64,000 nucleotides of DNA from contig JAVBTR010000004.1 in NCBI GenBank assembly GCA_031556065.1, forward strand, positions 1 through 64,000. The letters run 5' to 3'. The notes beneath the pieces are model-generated. The model had not been told where the DNA came from. It searched no databases and worked only from the letters and a program-made list of their open reading frames with translations. A program made the translations under genes and the position numbers. The stretch comes from JAVBTR01 sp031556065 (GTDB lineage: Bacteria; Bacillota; Clostridia; Christensenellales; Aristaeellaceae). This document shows, piece by piece, positions 7,854 to 16,746 of this stretch (position 1 is its first letter; every line of letters starts with the position of its first letter).

Positions 7854-8534
7854 TTATTCCCTGTTTGCCAAAGGGCGGTTGTTCACATGGGTATTGTTAA
7901 TGCACAGATCAAAGGAGCAATTAAGATAAGCTGCCGCTTTTTCACACATGGCAATCCTTGGCATGTAAATCTGGCAATATTCCAGCACCGAGGAGGTATC
8001 ATCCATCAAAAGCGTATGGCGGATAACCCGGTTTTTCCGATCCACCTCAATGCCGTTAGTCTGGATGGCAAAGTTTACCCGGTCGTGAACGTCGGTGTTA
8101 TCCGGCTTGCCGTTTCGGACCCGTGTCCGGTGGGCGTCGGATTTATCCCCGATAACCAGCGCAGCGCTGACTGCGCTGGAAACATAGCCGGATTCCTCCT
8201 CGTGGTTGCCCACAGCCGTAATAATCTCCATGACATCGTTCATTTCAACCCCGGCTTCCCGCAAAATGGGAAACAGCATTACCGCGCCGTTGGGGCCGTG
8301 ATCGTGGCGGTTCACCGTATTGCCCACATCGTGAACCCAGCCGGCAATAGCCGCCAACTCCACTTCCCTTGGAGAATAGCCCAGCTCTTTTAAAACCAGC
8401 TGGGCCGTTTTGCTTACATAGCTTACATGGCGGGGGCCATGATCCGTATAGCCCATGGCTTCCAAATAGCGGTTGCCCGCTTTGATCATGGCTTTAATGG
8501 CATCGTTTTGCTTAATTTCCTTGAGCGAAACCAT
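7854..8534 (-). CDS. HD-domain phosphohydrolase
   Basis: A 226-aa cytosolic protein of the HD superfamily. The metal ligands are visible as H32/H36 in DHGPRHV, H68-D69 in WVHDVG, later histidines in RHDHGPNGA and GNHEEE, and an aspartate in IGDKSDAHR. HD proteins hydrolyse nucleotide or cyclic-dinucleotide phosphates; the substrate here cannot be read from the sequence. The ATG at 8534 has GGAGG 7 bases upstream. It lies between the HEAT-like gene and the zinc-ribbon membrane gene in the same operon. Confidence 0.85.
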   Translation of the reverse strand: MVSLKEIKQNDAIKAMIKAGNRYLEAMGYTDHGPRHVSYVSKTAQLVLKELGYSPREVELAAIAGWVHDVGNTVNRHDHGPNGAVMLFPILREAGVEMNDVMEIITAVGNHEEESGYVSSAVSAALVIGDKSDAHRTRVRNGKPDNTDVHDRVNFAIQTNGIEVDRKNRVIRHTLLMDDTSSVLEYCQIYMPRIAMCEKAAAYLNCSFDLCINNTHVNNRPLANRE

Positions 8535-8572
8535 TGGCCCACCTCCTCTACTTAACGAATGATTGTTAAATC

Positions 8573-9397
8573 TTATTGCATCCGCTGCATGGCGGAATAG
8601 CCGGCATCATCGTCATACTCCCGCTCCGGCGCGTCGCCGCCCAGCATTTCAATGGCATTGCGAATCTCGATAAAATCCAGGTAAGGCAGTTTTTCCTCCT
8701 GGGATGCCGCCACCAAAGCAGGCAGCGCCCGTTCATCGCCCAATTTGCCCAGATACCCCGCCAGCACAGCTCTCTTTTTTACGTTAGCCCCAAAAAGCGC
8801 CAGGGCAATATTGAACACCTTTTCATTACCCGGGTAATTGCTCAGCACATCTAAAAAAGCTTCCTGGCCAGCAGGGGTAGCATTGCCAATCACTTCCGTT
8901 AATTGGTTTACCACGGCCTTTCCCATCTGGTGCAGGCTTTCCAGGGCATTATCGCAAAGCTCGTCTTTTTCCTTGCGGTTCTTCGTCCATTCGATATACA
9001 AAGCCCTTGGTGCCACGCTTTCCATTTCCCGAAGCAGGCCAATGGCTGTCATCCGGGCTTCCTGGGGGGCTTCTTGGTTTTTAAGCAAAAGTACCAGGCG
9101 CTTTTCGCAGGGAATGCCCACCTCTACGATCCGGTCCAGCAATTGATCCGGCACCGGAACGCCCTTTTCGGTATAGGCTGTCATCCAATCCACCAATTCC
9201 TTACAATCCTCAAACTGGGTAAAGTATGCACCCGGCGTTACCCCTTCCAGCCACTTAGCGGGGGTATTTAAAAATTTCATGTACACATTAGGCATATCCT
9301 GCTCCATCGCATCGAAATTTTTATATTCGTCCTTGTGTTCCTTCATCCATTGGCTGGTGTAATCCGAAAACCGTTTGTCAAAATCAATCAGCTTCAT
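8573..9397 (-). CDS. HEAT-repeat-like helical protein of unknown function
   Basis: A 274-aa, mostly helical acidic protein. From about residue 80 it shows repeating helical pairs with HEAT-like spacing, for example LLLKNQEAPQEARMTAIGLL and GYLGKLGDERALPALVAAS. No signal peptide, membrane segment or catalytic motif is visible; the family is unknown to me, and a protein-binding scaffold is the best guess. The start is ATG 9397, with AAGGAG 8 bases upstream, so it overlaps the end of the TPR gene by 14 bases. An upstream ATG at 9427 would place the ribosome site inside the gene. Confidence 0.75.
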   Translation of the reverse strand: MKLIDFDKRFSDYTSQWMKEHKDEYKNFDAMEQDMPNVYMKFLNTPAKWLEGVTPGAYFTQFEDCKELVDWMTAYTEKGVPVPDQLLDRIVEVGIPCEKRLVLLLKNQEAPQEARMTAIGLLREMESVAPRALYIEWTKNRKEKDELCDNALESLHQMGKAVVNQLTEVIGNATPAGQEAFLDVLSNYPGNEKVFNIALALFGANVKKRAVLAGYLGKLGDERALPALVAASQEEKLPYLDFIEIRNAIEMLGGDAPEREYDDDAGYSAMQRMQ

Positions 9398-11033
9398 TTT
9401 CTTTATCTCCTTCATTGGTTCTTTCAAAAATCTTCATAGCCCGGTCAATCCGTCTTAAGGATATTAGCACATCCTTGGCATACAAGGCAAATTGCCGATC
9501 CAGGCCCTTTTGCTTAAGATAGATTAGCTTCAGCGCCGCAATAAACGCATACGCGTCCTTCCCGCACGCCTTGGTCTTGTATCTTCGGGTCAGCCTGTCG
9601 TAATGGGCTGCTGCGTACCTGGCCATTTCATTGCCCGCCTTCAGTTCCCGGGTTTCCACCATAAACCGCTTTATAAAAGTGCTTCTATTGTTCTTTTCCA
9701 ATACCGCGATGGGCTTTACCGTGGTGAACGCCAGCCTGCCACCTGATAAAATCAGCTGCATTTCCTCCGGCAGCATTCGGCCCAAACGGTAGGCGATGGT
9801 TTCCCGCACGGTTTCGTTAATGCTTTCATCCACCAGCCACATTTTGAAAAACGCTATGGCCTGCTGGGGCGCGTGCTGGGCCATCAAATCCAGCATTTCT
9901 TCGCAAAGAGAGCCTATGGGCATGGTGAAAAGCCAATCCAGCCAGAATTTTTCCTCAGTGTCCAAATCCCCTGGAGACCTGTTGGCAAATTCCATAATCT
10001 TGCCAACGCATAGCTCCACCGAAGCAGCCGTAAGCGTATCCGGCGGCGCCATATCCTCTTTGCGGTCTTGGTGAATCAAAAGCAGGGCTTCCCGGGCCTG
10101 ATGCCCAAAGCCGTCAAAAGCGAGCATTTTTTCCAGGTATTGCTTTGCCTCCTGCATTTGTCCTTTTTGCGCCTGTGAATAGGCTAAAATGTAAAGGGCA
10201 TCGCTGTCAAAGGGATTGCGAACCAGCACCTTTGTAAGCCAGCGCTCCAGCGCCAGTCCGGCATTGACCATCTGGGCTGTTTGAAAGGCAATCCGCTGCT
10301 CCCCGGACTTGGGAACGCATCCGCTAAGCTTTTCCATTATGGCCGCAGCCAAGGGCTGCCTGCCCATGGCAAAAACCGCAGCGCTTAAAGCGCAGTAAGA
10401 TTTGACTTGCTTGGGGAAATACCGCACTGCCTCCTTGGCCATTCTCAGCGCCTCCCGGGTATAACCCAGGGCATTAAGCCGCAAGGACAATTCAAACAGC
10501 CGGTCGCAGCTGTCGCCCTTGAGCCTGGCCGCCCGCATCAGCCGATTGGCAGCCCGCTCCTTGCGTCCAGCCTGTTCATCCCGTCCAGCCAGCTCCATCA
10601 GCCGCAAAAAACGTCTGCCGCTTTGGTTCATGTCCGGCGCCATGGCCCAATCGATTAGGTCCTGAGCATGGTAGGCGTATACGCCAAAAGGCTCCCGTTT
10701 TAAATACATGGCCGCCGCATCCAGGGTGGCCTCCCGTTTTTCCATTACGCACAAATTCACAGCCAGCTCATAAAAGCCGTCACTGGCTGCAGAATCCAGC
10801 GCCATAGCCTGGTACAGGTATTTCACTGCCAGCTCATAGCATTCCATTTCTTTATATAGCATGCCAAGATCATACTGAATGTCGCTGCGGTTTGCGCCTT
10901 CAAGGGCACGGCAATAAAGCCCCGCAGCCTGAACATAATTCCCTGCTTTGTGGTTTTCCTTTGCCTTTAAATACAAGTATCCGGGGGTTCGGTTGAAGGC
11001 GACCAAATCGCCATTCCCGGCAAGCTTTTTCAT
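9384..11033 (-). CDS. Tetratricopeptide-repeat protein
   Basis: A 549-aa cytosolic protein. Several TPR units are visible, at about residues 17-110 (NYVQAAGLYCRALEG, CYELAVKYLYQAMALD), 180-215 (YTREALRMAKEAVRYFP) and 275-310 (DSALYILAYSQAQKG). The C-terminal about 200 residues are helical and unassigned. TPR proteins act as binding scaffolds; the partner is unknown, though the downstream coupled HEAT-like protein is a natural candidate. The start ATG at 11033 has AGGAGG just upstream, and the gene begins 11 bases after hslO. Confidence 0.8.
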   Translation of the reverse strand: MKKLAGNGDLVAFNRTPGYLYLKAKENHKAGNYVQAAGLYCRALEGANRSDIQYDLGMLYKEMECYELAVKYLYQAMALDSAASDGFYELAVNLCVMEKREATLDAAAMYLKREPFGVYAYHAQDLIDWAMAPDMNQSGRRFLRLMELAGRDEQAGRKERAANRLMRAARLKGDSCDRLFELSLRLNALGYTREALRMAKEAVRYFPKQVKSYCALSAAVFAMGRQPLAAAIMEKLSGCVPKSGEQRIAFQTAQMVNAGLALERWLTKVLVRNPFDSDALYILAYSQAQKGQMQEAKQYLEKMLAFDGFGHQAREALLLIHQDRKEDMAPPDTLTAASVELCVGKIMEFANRSPGDLDTEEKFWLDWLFTMPIGSLCEEMLDLMAQHAPQQAIAFFKMWLVDESINETVRETIAYRLGRMLPEEMQLILSGGRLAFTTVKPIAVLEKNNRSTFIKRFMVETRELKAGNEMARYAAAHYDRLTRRYKTKACGKDAYAFIAALKLIYLKQKGLDRQFALYAKDVLISLRRIDRAMKIFERTNEGDKENEAD

Positions 11034-11044
11034 CCAGCCTCCTA

Positions 11045-11950
11045 TTAATCGCGGGTAGCCTTTTCCAATAATGCCTTTAGATCACCGGTTTCAAACTTGA
11101 ATCCGTTATGGCAAAAATGGCAGGTTAACTCCGCGCCTTGCCCTTCCTCAATCATTTCGGTCAATTCCCCGCGGCCTAAAGCGATCAGCGCTTTTTCCAT
11201 CCGCTCACAGCTGCACTGGCAATGGTATTCAAGGGGCGTCCTTGAAAGAATGACCGGTTCCATACCTCGGAACCAATCATTCATCAATTCCTCATTGGAG
11301 GCATAGGTCATTTCCCTGCTGATGTCCTGAAACATAGGGCTGCGCATTTCCAGTTCATCCAGCACATCCTCCGGGCAGCCGGGCATAGGCTGGATCAGAA
11401 TGCCGCCTGCCGCCAGCACCACTTCCCCGGAAACCAACACCCCCAGGGATACGATAGAAGGCTGCTGCTCGCTTAATGTAAAGTAAGCGGCAAAATCCTC
11501 CGCGATTTCTCCTGAAATCAGTTCTGCCTGGCCAATGTATGGCTCACGCAGACCCATATCACGAATCACGCTAATGCGGCCATCGCTTCCCACCGCGCCG
11601 CCCACATCCAGCTTTCCATTGGCCTTCAGGGGCAAAACAATCTGCGGATCATCAGCATAGGCCTTTAATTCTCCGCCATTGCCAACAGCGCATAGGGTTC
11701 CCATGGGGCCGCCGCCTTTAATCTGCACTGTTACACTGCTGCCGTCCTTAATGCCGGCGGAAATCATGGCCGTGCCAGTTAGCAGCCTGCCAAGGGCTGC
11801 GATCCCCACCGGGCTGGCGTGATGAATATCCGCCGCCTCCTGTACCAAGTGGGTCGTATCGCAAAGCAGTACCCGCACCATGCCCTCCTTCAGGGTAATA
11901 TGCAGCACCTCGTTTGTGCGTTCAATTTTCTTCGCTACCGTATTCATCAT
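11045..11950 (-). CDS. hslO: Redox-regulated chaperone Hsp33
   Basis: A 301-aa protein with the complete Hsp33 layout: an N-terminal substrate-binding domain and a C-terminal redox switch in which C244 and C246 (CQC) and C277 and C280 (CHFC) bind zinc in the reduced state. Oxidation releases the zinc, forms disulfides and activates the holdase, which protects unfolding proteins during oxidative heat stress. The gene lies 9 bases after a methyltransferase gene and 11 bases before the TPR gene, so the three are very likely cotranscribed. Confidence 0.96.
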   Translation of the reverse strand: MMNTVAKKIERTNEVLHITLKEGMVRVLLCDTTHLVQEAADIHHASPVGIAALGRLLTGTAMISAGIKDGSSVTVQIKGGGPMGTLCAVGNGGELKAYADDPQIVLPLKANGKLDVGGAVGSDGRISVIRDMGLREPYIGQAELISGEIAEDFAAYFTLSEQQPSIVSLGVLVSGEVVLAAGGILIQPMPGCPEDVLDELEMRSPMFQDISREMTYASNEELMNDWFRGMEPVILSRTPLEYHCQCSCERMEKALIALGRGELTEMIEEGQGAELTCHFCHNGFKFETGDLKALLEKATRD

Positions 11951-11959
11951 TCTTCTCCC

Positions 11960-12706
11960 TTAAATAACTCGCTTGGTGGCCGCAAAATGCCACCGGCACT
12001 CTTTTTCCCCAGGGGCGCGCATGGCCTTTTCGCCATAGACCCGCGGGGGCGTAAAACCGCATTGTGTTACCCAGCGGGTTAACTCCTCCAGGGTATGGGC
12101 ACGCTGCACCTGGGTTTCGTCGATCCTGTCATAGCGGCCGTCCTGGGATTTCACAAAAAAACACAGGTCCATCTGACACAGATTCTTGTTCTTCTCGTAA
12201 TGATTGCTCCACAAATAGGTTATGTGCTGACTGTCCTGCATAAGCAGGTTATCGCCTAGTGTTTTTTCCAGCTTGTAAGGGGTGGATACATCAAAGAAAA
12301 GCCCTCCCCCTGGGCGCAGCGCCTCAAAGGCAGCGCTGAAAAACGCCTTCGCATCCTCTTCTTTGGTTAAGTAGTTCAGCCCGTCACAGGTGCACAGCAC
12401 CGCATCCATAGGCCGGTGCAGCTTTAATTGCCGCATATCCTGCTTCACAAAGGGGATCATGATCCCTTCCTTGCGCGCTTTTTTCGACGCTTCAAAAAGC
12501 ATTTCCGCGCTGACGTCCACGCCTGTTACCTTATAGCCCAAACGGCTTAAAGGAATGGTTAAGCCGCCTGTGCCACAGGCACACTCAGCAACCATTCCTC
12601 CCGCCACGCCAAAATAGGCCATTATTTCCCCATATAGCTTCGCCCAGGATGCGTAATCTACATCCCCCATTAGTTCATCGTATATCTGTGCAAATGCTGT
12701 GTACAT
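11960..12706 (-). CDS. SAM-dependent class I methyltransferase
   Basis: A 248-aa Rossmann-fold methyltransferase. Motif I is AECACGTGGLTIPLS near residue 40, followed by GVDVSAEML (acidic residue binding the ribose) and a post-motif DAVLCTCDGLNYL. The pattern matches the broad Methyltransf_25 group with an N-terminal YDELMGDVDY. The substrate is unknown. It ends 9 bases before hslO and begins 18 bases after the SASP gene. Confidence 0.88.
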   Translation of the reverse strand: MYTAFAQIYDELMGDVDYASWAKLYGEIMAYFGVAGGMVAECACGTGGLTIPLSRLGYKVTGVDVSAEMLFEASKKARKEGIMIPFVKQDMRQLKLHRPMDAVLCTCDGLNYLTKEEDAKAFFSAAFEALRPGGGLFFDVSTPYKLEKTLGDNLLMQDSQHITYLWSNHYEKNKNLCQMDLCFFVKSQDGRYDRIDETQVQRAHTLEELTRWVTQCGFTPPRVYGEKAMRAPGEKECRWHFAATKRVI

Positions 12707-12724
12707 GGATTCCCCTTGTTTAAT

Positions 12725-12895
12725 TTACTGCGTCTTGCGGCGCTTAGTGCCCATTTTGCCGCCAATCCGGCCCGATTCCTTAGCGCTGAGCCCTGCCCAG
12801 CCCACTTCACGAAGCTTTTCCATCAAGCCAAGCTCCATGGCTATTTCATACTTCTTTTTTTCCGCTTCCGACAGCCTTACGAATCCTTCGCCCAT
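12725..12895 (-). CDS. Small acid-soluble spore protein, alpha/beta type (minor)
   Basis: A 56-aa protein. The segment KYEIAMELGL matches the alpha/beta SASP N-terminal block that carries the germination protease (GPR) site, and LSAKESGRIGGKM matches the DNA-binding block (consensus L.A.E.G.vGG.M). Such proteins coat forespore DNA and change it to an A-like form. It is basic at the C-terminus (KRRKTQ) and shorter than major SASPs, closer to the SspF-like minor group. The start ATG at 12895 has GAGGTGG 6 bases upstream. A sigmaG-like promoter lies directly upstream, fitting forespore expression even though the gene sits inside a run of housekeeping genes. Confidence 0.85.
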   Translation of the reverse strand: MGEGFVRLSEAEKKKYEIAMELGLMEKLREVGWAGLSAKESGRIGGKMGTKRRKTQ

Positions 12896-12927
12896 ACCCT
12901 GCCACCTCGCTTTTTTACTTCAAAAGC

Positions 12928-12957
12928 TAGTGTGTGTAGGAAACAGGCAAATCATTC
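12928..12957 (-). promoter_or_regulatory. Candidate sigmaG (forespore) promoter of the SASP gene
   Basis: On the minus strand GAATG (12957-12953) fits the sigmaG -35 consensus GHATR, and after exactly 18 bases CACACTA (12934-12928) fits the -10 consensus CATXHTA at 6 of 7 positions. The predicted start point is about 25 bases before the ATG. Confidence 0.6.
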
Positions 12958-12960
12958 TTA

Positions 12961-13905
12961 TTACTGCTCTTCGTCGGTATCGTCGTCTTCTTCCTGGCTC
13001 AAGCCCCGATTCACCGCAGCGCCTTCAATGCGGGCATTGATATATTTGTCGAACACGCCATTGGAATAGCTGGCATAGCAAAAACGGTTAAAGGATAACA
13101 GGAACAAGGCATACAGCGCCACCATTACCAGCATGATAATTTCAAACGCGCCTGTAAACATGAAAATGACCACGCAAAGGGCAAAGGGCACCAGGGACAA
13201 AAGCCGAAGCCCTAATGTCTGGGGCAGTCTGCCAATGGAAAGCAGCAGCGCGTTTTGCACAAGCTGCTTGTAGCTTAGCTTATAGGTTACCATAAGCGGG
13301 TACATGTAAATCAGCGCCAGGCTCCAAACTGCAGCCAGCATAATCAAAAGCACCTGGGGAACGATGAAGAACATACCCATGGTACTAATCATCTGCCCAT
13401 AGGTTACATAACCCACATACACCAGAAACGGAATCACGGAAGTAATGCAGCTGGTGATCAGCGCCTGCTTCCAGTTCTCTTTCATAGCGTCCTTAAAATC
13501 GGACCAGACGAAGCTATGCTCATCCCTGGCCCAGTTTCTTGTAACATAGCTAAGCCCTGCGGTAAAAGGCCCTGTAATGGCAATGCAGGGAATAGCGAAA
13601 ATCAGCGCCGTATAAAGAAGGCCCTGTATATTGGCCACCAAAGCGGACCAATCCCCCACCATTTCGCCGGCTTCATCCACCATGGCGGTTAATTGGCCTA
13701 CCCCGGCCAGGGCTGTCATAACAATCAACGCGATTAAGGGGATCAGGATCAATACATAGATCAGGTTTAGCCGGATCAACCCGCTTAGGCGTACCTTGAG
13801 CATTTCAAAAAACAGCTGCCAGCGGTTGGAAGGCAGGTCCTCCTTGCGGTAATCGCCCTTTCCGCTTTTGCCATAGTAGAAACTGTTCATCATCTTTCCA
13901 AACAT
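12961..13905 (-). CDS. DUF624/YesL-like multi-pass membrane protein
   Basis: A 314-aa membrane protein with about six hydrophobic segments (near residues 45-70, 95-125, 155-180, 185-215, 230-255, 258-285) and an acidic C-terminal tail (EEDDDTDEEQ). The segment GPFTAGLSYVTRNWARDEHSFVWSDF resembles the DUF624 (YesL) family, often found beside sugar transporters; its function is unknown. I start at ATG 13905, which has GGAGG 7 bases upstream. A longer reading frame extends upstream through the SAM riboswitch on the other strand and is not plausible as coding. Confidence 0.75.
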   Translation of the reverse strand: MFGKMMNSFYYGKSGKGDYRKEDLPSNRWQLFFEMLKVRLSGLIRLNLIYVLILIPLIALIVMTALAGVGQLTAMVDEAGEMVGDWSALVANIQGLLYTALIFAIPCIAITGPFTAGLSYVTRNWARDEHSFVWSDFKDAMKENWKQALITSCITSVIPFLVYVGYVTYGQMISTMGMFFIVPQVLLIMLAAVWSLALIYMYPLMVTYKLSYKQLVQNALLLSIGRLPQTLGLRLLSLVPFALCVVIFMFTGAFEIIMLVMVALYALFLLSFNRFCYASYSNGVFDKYINARIEGAAVNRGLSQEEDDDTDEEQ

Positions 13906-13979
13906 AGCGTGACCTCCAAATAAGTTTATACCACCAAAATATATGATAACATAAACCTGAGCAAAATTGAAGCACAATC

Positions 13980-14008
13980 TTGACTTCCCTGCGTCCAAAT
14001 GATATAGT
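13980..14008 (+). promoter_or_regulatory. Vegetative promoter of metK
   Basis: TTGACT (13980-13985), a 17-base spacer and TATAGT (14003-14008) form a good sigmaA promoter whose start point falls just before the S-box aptamer. Confidence 0.8.
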
Positions 14009-14028
14009 GATATTGCAAAAATACATAC

Positions 14029-14140
14029 CTTATCCAGAGTGGTGGAGGGAAGGGCCCGATGAAACCCGGCAACCGGCATTGCTGCTTGGTGCTAAATCCC
14101 ACAACGCGGCACACCAAAGATGGGAGCGTTGGCAGATAAG
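14029..14140 (+). promoter_or_regulatory. SAM-I riboswitch (S box) aptamer
   Basis: The conserved S-box core is present in order: CTTATC opening P1, AGAGTGGTGGAGGGA, GGCCCGATGAAACCC, GGCAACC, GGTGCTAAATCC and GATAAG closing P1 (14135-14140). SAM binding stabilises P1 and lets the downstream terminator form, so metK is switched off when SAM is plentiful. Confidence 0.96.
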
Positions 14141-14166
14141 GAAGATCATCTCACCTTGATCAATTC

Positions 14167-14197
14167 CCGCCTGTTTGTGCCGAACAGGCGGTTTTTT
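14167..14197 (+). terminator. Riboswitch-controlled terminator upstream of metK
   Basis: A 9-bp G+C-rich stem (14167-14175 with 14183-14191) is followed directly by six T. It lies between the S-box aptamer and metK and is the off-state of the expression platform. Confidence 0.93.
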
Positions 14198-14225
14198 GCA
14201 GAAAATTGACAAGGAGGATCTTATA

Positions 14226-15392
14226 ATGCGTTATCTCTTCACATCCGAATCCGTAACCGAAGGCCATCCAGATAAAATGTGCGATCAAATTTCCGATGCC
14301 GTTCTGGATGCCATTCTACAAAGCGATCCAATGGCCCGGGTAGCCTGCGAAACCTGCGCCACCACCGGCATGGTCATGGTCATGGGCGAAATCACCACCA
14401 ACACCTATGTATCCATCGACGATATCGCCAGAAGCGTTATTCTGGATATCGGCTACAATGCTTCCGATCTATGCTTCGACGGCAAATCCTGCGCGGTGCT
14501 CACCGCCGTTCACGAGCAATCCCCCGATATTGCCCAGGGCGTGGATAACGCCATCGAAACCCGAGGAACCGATTCCCGTGATATCGGCGCTGGGGACCAG
14601 GGGATGATGTTCGGCTTTGCCTGCAACGAAACCCCGGAGTTGATGCCCCTGCCCATTTCCTTGGCCCACAAGCTTTCCGCCCGCTTGACCGCCCTTCGCA
14701 AGGATAACATCCTCCCCTGGCTTCGTCCCGATGGCAAGAGCCAGGTCACCGTGGTTTACGAAGATGGCAAACCCGTGGCCGTGGATACGGTGGTTATTTC
14801 CACCCAGCATAGCCCGGACGTGGACAACGAGACCATTCATAAGGGCATCACGGAAAAGGTTATCAAGGCCATTATTCCAGCATCTCTTTTCACACCCGAA
14901 ACCAAGCTTTTCATTAACCCCACCGGCCGCTTCGTTTTAGGCGGCCCCGCGGGGGATTCTGGGCTTACAGGCCGCAAGATCATCGTGGATACCTACGGCG
15001 GCTACGCCCCTCATGGTGGCGGCGCATTCTCCGGCAAGGATCCTACCAAGGTAGACCGCTCTGCTGCCTACGCCGCCCGTTACGTGGCTAAAAACCTGGT
15101 AGCTTCAGGCCTTTGCGATACCTGCGAAATCCAATTGGCCTACGCCATCGGCGTTGCCCGCCCCGTCAGCCTCTTCGTGGACACCCGCGGGACTGGCAAA
15201 CTGCCCGATGATCAGCTGGCCGCCATCATCCAAAAAGAGTTCGATCTGCGGCCCAACGCCATCATTCAAACCCTGAACCTCCGCCGCCCCATCTACCGTC
15301 AAACCGCCGCCTACGGGCACTTTGGCCGGGATGGATTCTCCTGGGAAAACACAGACAGAGCCGAGGAACTCAAAGCAAAGTATCTTAAATAA
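14226..15392 (+). CDS. metK: S-adenosylmethionine synthetase
   Basis: A 388-aa enzyme that makes SAM from methionine and ATP with cleavage of the triphosphate. The N-terminal FTSESVTEGHPDKMCDQISD carries the ATP-binding His and metal ligand, GAGDQGMMFG is the first signature, and GGGAFSGKDPTKVDRSAAY is the second (P-loop-like phosphate-binding) signature. Length and all motifs are normal. The start ATG at 14226 has AGGAGG 8 bases upstream. It is controlled by the S-box and intrinsic terminator just upstream and appears to be a single-gene transcript. Confidence 0.98.
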   Translation: MRYLFTSESVTEGHPDKMCDQISDAVLDAILQSDPMARVACETCATTGMVMVMGEITTNTYVSIDDIARSVILDIGYNASDLCFDGKSCAVLTAVHEQSPDIAQGVDNAIETRGTDSRDIGAGDQGMMFGFACNETPELMPLPISLAHKLSARLTALRKDNILPWLRPDGKSQVTVVYEDGKPVAVDTVVISTQHSPDVDNETIHKGITEKVIKAIIPASLFTPETKLFINPTGRFVLGGPAGDSGLTGRKIIVDTYGGYAPHGGGAFSGKDPTKVDRSAAYAARYVAKNLVASGLCDTCEIQLAYAIGVARPVSLFVDTRGTGKLPDDQLAAIIQKEFDLRPNAIIQTLNLRRPIYRQTAAYGHFGRDGFSWENTDRAEELKAKYLK

Positions 15393-15531
15393 AATGTGAA
15401 ACTATGGCGATAAGAACAAGGGATTCCCAAGGGTTTTGACCCTTGAATGGGGAAGCGGCTTGTCAAGGTAGAAATTGTTCGATCCGTTAAATGCCCCAAG
15501 TATCTACCTGATACCATTGTGAAAGGGCCCC

Positions 15532-15570
15532 AAAAGCCAAGTTGACTGTAGATTGTTGACTTAGCTTTTT
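15532..15570. terminator. Probable terminator downstream of metK
   Basis: Arms 15532-15542 and 15559-15569 pair with one mismatch, and a T-run ends the plus-strand side while an A-run begins it, so it can act for metK and for the convergent broken gene. Confidence 0.55.
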
Positions 15571-15581
15571 CATGTTTGCTG

Positions 15582-16124
15582 TCAACGCAATCTGCCTTCC
15601 GCGTTCTTCGTCACAGCTTTGTTTTTCTTAAGTGGGTACATAAATCTCCATGTAAACCAGTTATCCATGAGGCGTTGAATGATAATATGTCCTTTATCCC
15701 CGATACCGCCTCCTGAAAAGTGCCAGTAGTTGTCGGTTAGAGTGACGGGCGTATACATTCCTTCATAATTGGTAAAGTCCCATTTGTTTGAGGGTAAGTA
15801 CTTCAAGACGATTTCGCCTTCCGGTATATTATAGCTAAAATCAAAGTAGAAAGTGGGGGTTTCTTTGTCGCTTCTGGCATCGATGATCCTTAATGAGAAA
15901 AAGAAAAAGACTTTTTTTCAGTGCTTGAGTATCAGCATCCGCTTTTGTGATCCATCGCCCATTGGAATCTGTGACCAGTGCATCCAACAAGGGAGCATTG
16001 CGTGATAAAAAAAGCAACATTTTCTCTTGGTGCGATGTGTTATAAGCTGCATATATGTTATCGGCAACGATGATAATAAGTAAATGGCAATCAAGATACA
16101 ACAGATCTTCCCCCCTTTTTTCAT
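15582..16124 (-). pseudogene. Broken gene for a membrane-anchored protein (two compensating frameshifts)
   Basis: No single frame covers this gene, but three pieces in order make a coherent protein of about 180 aa. The start is ATG 16124 with AAGGAG 8 bases upstream, giving a basic N-terminus (MKKGGK) and one membrane segment. Near a run of seven T (coding strand, about 16010) the better frame changes to one reading APLLDALVTDSNGRWITKADADTQALKK. At a run of seven A (15918-15912) it changes back to the first frame, reading RIIDARSDKETPTFYFDF and on to the stop at 15582. Staying in the first frame hits a TGA just before the A-run. I do not recognise the family. Decay, two sequencing errors in homopolymers, or slippage are the alternatives. 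Confidence 0.6.
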
Positions 16125-16221
16125 TTGCGACACTCCTTTTGAGCATTATAGTATCCAACATCAAACAATGATATAATATAATTGAATTTAAACCCACGGA
16201 CTCTCTGGTGGAGGGAATGAA

Positions 16222-16746
16222 ATGGAAAGAAACTATTTTTTTAAGACACTGGGCAATGCCCTTGTGACATCTGCAATTGCCATATCAGCAGGCTTGCTAA
16301 CGGGTGGATTTATTGGCAGTGTCCTTGCAGAGTTGCTATTTGGAGTCAGCAACACAAACGCCTATAATATGTTGATGACATGCGGTGCCTGTGGAGGTGC
16401 TGCATTGACGTTGGCGTTGGTTTGGTATTTCTATTTTAAGAGAAGCAACCTGCCAGATACGTGGTGTGAGCGCTTGATCCCCATTGCGAGCAGCTATATT
16501 TATTATCTTGGACTTTGGGTCCTGACTCTAGGTCTTGCGAATTATAGCTACGATGGCGAAAGCTGGAGGGCGTTTTTCTATCTGACGATACCCTATATCG
16601 TGCTAACTTTCCTTTTGATGTGGGGCGGAGATTACACGCTCTTTCCGGTAATGCAAGTCGCAGCAGTGCTGATAATGATTGGCATAATGGCACTTGTTTC
16701 ACATACAAAAAAGCTCCGCCCTACATTTGGCAAAGGCTTTGCATGA
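16222..16746 (+). CDS. Four-TM membrane protein, possibly the N-terminal part of a split substrate-binding protein
   Basis: A 174-aa protein with about four membrane segments (residues 13-38, 48-70, 85-105, 117-160). It ends in TGA at 16744-16746, and the next codon, in the same frame, is the GTG that opens the substrate-binding gene. Clostridial proteins joining several membrane segments to a PstS-like domain exist, so this may be one gene cut by a nonsense mutation, or two tightly coupled genes. ATG 16222 follows GGTGGAGGGAATGAA, a reasonable ribosome site. The family is not otherwise recognised. Confidence 0.65.
   Translation: MERNYFFKTLGNALVTSAIAISAGLLTGGFIGSVLAELLFGVSNTNAYNMLMTCGACGGAALTLALVWYFYFKRSNLPDTWCERLIPIASSYIYYLGLWVLTLGLANYSYDGESWRAFFYLTIPYIVLTFLLMWGGDYTLFPVMQVAAVLIMIGIMALVSHTKKLRPTFGKGFA

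Noticed and set aside
13926..14212. Open frames on the minus strand across the metK leader
   Set aside because: They cover the SAM riboswitch and its terminator on the other strand, and the real start of the DUF624-like gene (13905) has a proper ribosome site.
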